Source: Dactylellina haptotyla (Eukaryota; Ascomycota; Orbiliomycetes; Orbiliales; Orbiliaceae). Taken from it: DNA of 64,000 bases. Within the stretch, counting starts at the first letter, position 1. Every line of letters starts with the position of its first letter. The stretch is taken from contig CM062385.1 of the NCBI GenBank assembly GCA_031310005.1, positions 1,364,001 to 1,428,000 on the forward strand. Reading direction: 5' to 3'. The notes beneath the pieces were generated by a model. It worked only from the letters and a program-made list of their open reading frames with translations, was not told the origin of the DNA and searched no databases. Position numbers and translations under genes: made by a program. This document shows, piece after piece, positions 63,198 through 64,000 of the stretch.

Positions 63198-63906
63198 TTC
63201 TGGTGGTGGTGGTGGAGGACGGCGGGGCGACTGGATGAAAAGATGATGTGAAGGCGATGTATTGACATGGAACGAACGAGACGGTGGCGGGAACAGAGTG
63301 CGAGACAAGAGCAATACACACGCGCGTGTGTGGATGTGTTGGGCGGATGTTGGTCCGAGAAACGCGCGCGGCCGACTCGGCGCTGAGTCAGCAGCCTTCA
63401 AATTCACCACGCAACAAAGCCGGGCCGAGGGGAGTCCGGCGGTCAGGGGCTCGCGGCTTGGCTTGGCTTGGCTTGGCCTCTCGCCCGATTGGGAGCTTCG
63501 GACACCGCAACCACCAGACTTATTTCCAGGGTATCGCAGGCTCTTTTTTTTTTTTTTATTTCCCTGGCAGCACATGCGGTATGGCAAATTGCTTGTGCGA
63601 CAAGCTGGGCAGCAGCTTGCGGTTCAACCACTCCTATGCCGATGGTCGTGGAGAGCTGGCTGCCAGCAGTGCTACCCCCTTCCCTTCTTCCCTTCCCTTC
63701 TTTTAGCTCCTTCCTTCCCTTTTCCTTCCCTTCCCTTTCCTCCTCCTTATAATCCCTTTCTCCCCTTATATTCCCTTCTTATTCTGCTCTTCTCTCCCTT
63801 CGTCTACCCCATCTTTTCTGCCACACATAAATCTTAAATCCTCTCCTCCTCCTCTTCTTCTTCTTCTTCTTCTTATTTCAGAACATCTGATCGTTAAACA
63901 TTCACA
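63198..63906. promoter_or_regulatory. divergent promoter region of slt11 and the right-edge gene
   Basis: About 710 bp between divergent starts. The left half is GC-rich; the right half (about 63670-63880) is a long C/T-rich block with CTT repeats just before the start codon at 63907, typical of a strongly expressed fungal gene. A GGCTT repeat lies at 63455-63477. Confidence 0.5.
63455..63477. repeat. GGCTT pentanucleotide repeat
   Basis: About four GGCTT units in tandem in the divergent promoter region. Confidence 0.9.
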
Positions 63907-64000
63907 ATGGTTGCAGGTGCTAAACTCGAAAAGGAGGATCACAAGCGTGATGCCGATTTCTCCAAGGCCATGCACGGCCAGGTCGGCCAATCCGGTTATT
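63907..64000 (+). CDS. erg6: probable sterol 24-C-methyltransferase (ERG6), N-terminal fragment
   Basis: Only the first 31 codons are inside the window; the gene continues beyond the right edge. The residues M-V-A-G-A-K-L-E-K-E-D-H-K-R-D-A-D-F-S-K followed by A-M-H-G-Q resemble the N-terminus of fungal ERG6, which methylates C-24 of the sterol side chain in ergosterol synthesis. The long CT-rich leader fits a highly expressed gene. The evidence is short, so the assignment is tentative. Confidence 0.55.
   Translation, partial: MVAGAKLEKEDHKRDADFSKAMHGQVGQSGY

Overview
The window is nuclear DNA of a filamentous ascomycete (Pezizomycotina). Every gene recognised is a eukaryotic housekeeping or regulatory gene. 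The coding regions are cut by many short introns (mostly 50-85 bp) with fungal signals: GTANGT donors, CTAAC/CTGAC branch points and YAG acceptors. A Con7-type zinc-finger regulator, found in filamentous ascomycetes, supports this placement. The class cannot be fixed from the sequence. Intron density is high (18 introns inferred in TOR, 13 in DBP2, 12 in the Aquarius homologue). No transposon, tRNA, rRNA or biosynthetic gene cluster was seen.

Layout: eIF3 subunit L (471-2213, +) converges on a TANGO2/NRDE protein (2369-3572, -). A gene-poor stretch with a long pyrimidine-rich leader precedes con7 (7359-8333, +). Then come eIF3 subunit C (10303-13143, -) and the DEAD-box helicase DBP2 (14202-17092, -), which is divergent from the TOR kinase gene (18015-26237, +). 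TFIIH subunit Tfb2 (26943-28747, +) converges on the Aquarius/Cwf11 spliceosomal helicase (28883-33969, -). That gene shares a 213-bp promoter with THO subunit 1/Hpr1 (34183-36365, +). Next are ESCRT-III Did2 (-), a homeobox regulator (-), a 3-kb gene-free gap, an unrecognised 165-aa protein (43352-44428, +), Mcp1-like mitochondrial protein (-), mitochondrial enoyl reductase Etr1 (+), GatA-type amidotransferase Her2 (-), tRNA deaminase Tad2 (+), phosphofructokinase (+), pyruvate dehydrogenase E1 beta (+), Mzm1 (+), splicing factor Slt11 (-) and the start of a probable ERG6 gene running off the right edge.

Themes: translation initiation (two eIF3 subunits), growth control (TOR), transcription and mRNP formation (Tfb2, Hpr1), splicing (Aquarius, Slt11, DBP2) and mitochondrial metabolism (Etr1, Her2, Pdb1, Mzm1, Mcp1). 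They look like neighbouring housekeeping genes and not a dedicated system.

The most interesting signals are in the gene structures. Reading-frame continuity implies an AT-AC intron in the PDH E1 beta gene. DBP2 has an anomalous 471-nt intron without an AG acceptor and with internal splice signals, next to an 8-nt microexon. The last coding exon of TOR holds only Trp and the stop codon, behind tandem acceptors. Phosphofructokinase carries a long N-terminal extension. All exon boundaries were placed by eye from family continuity and frame; RNA evidence was not available.
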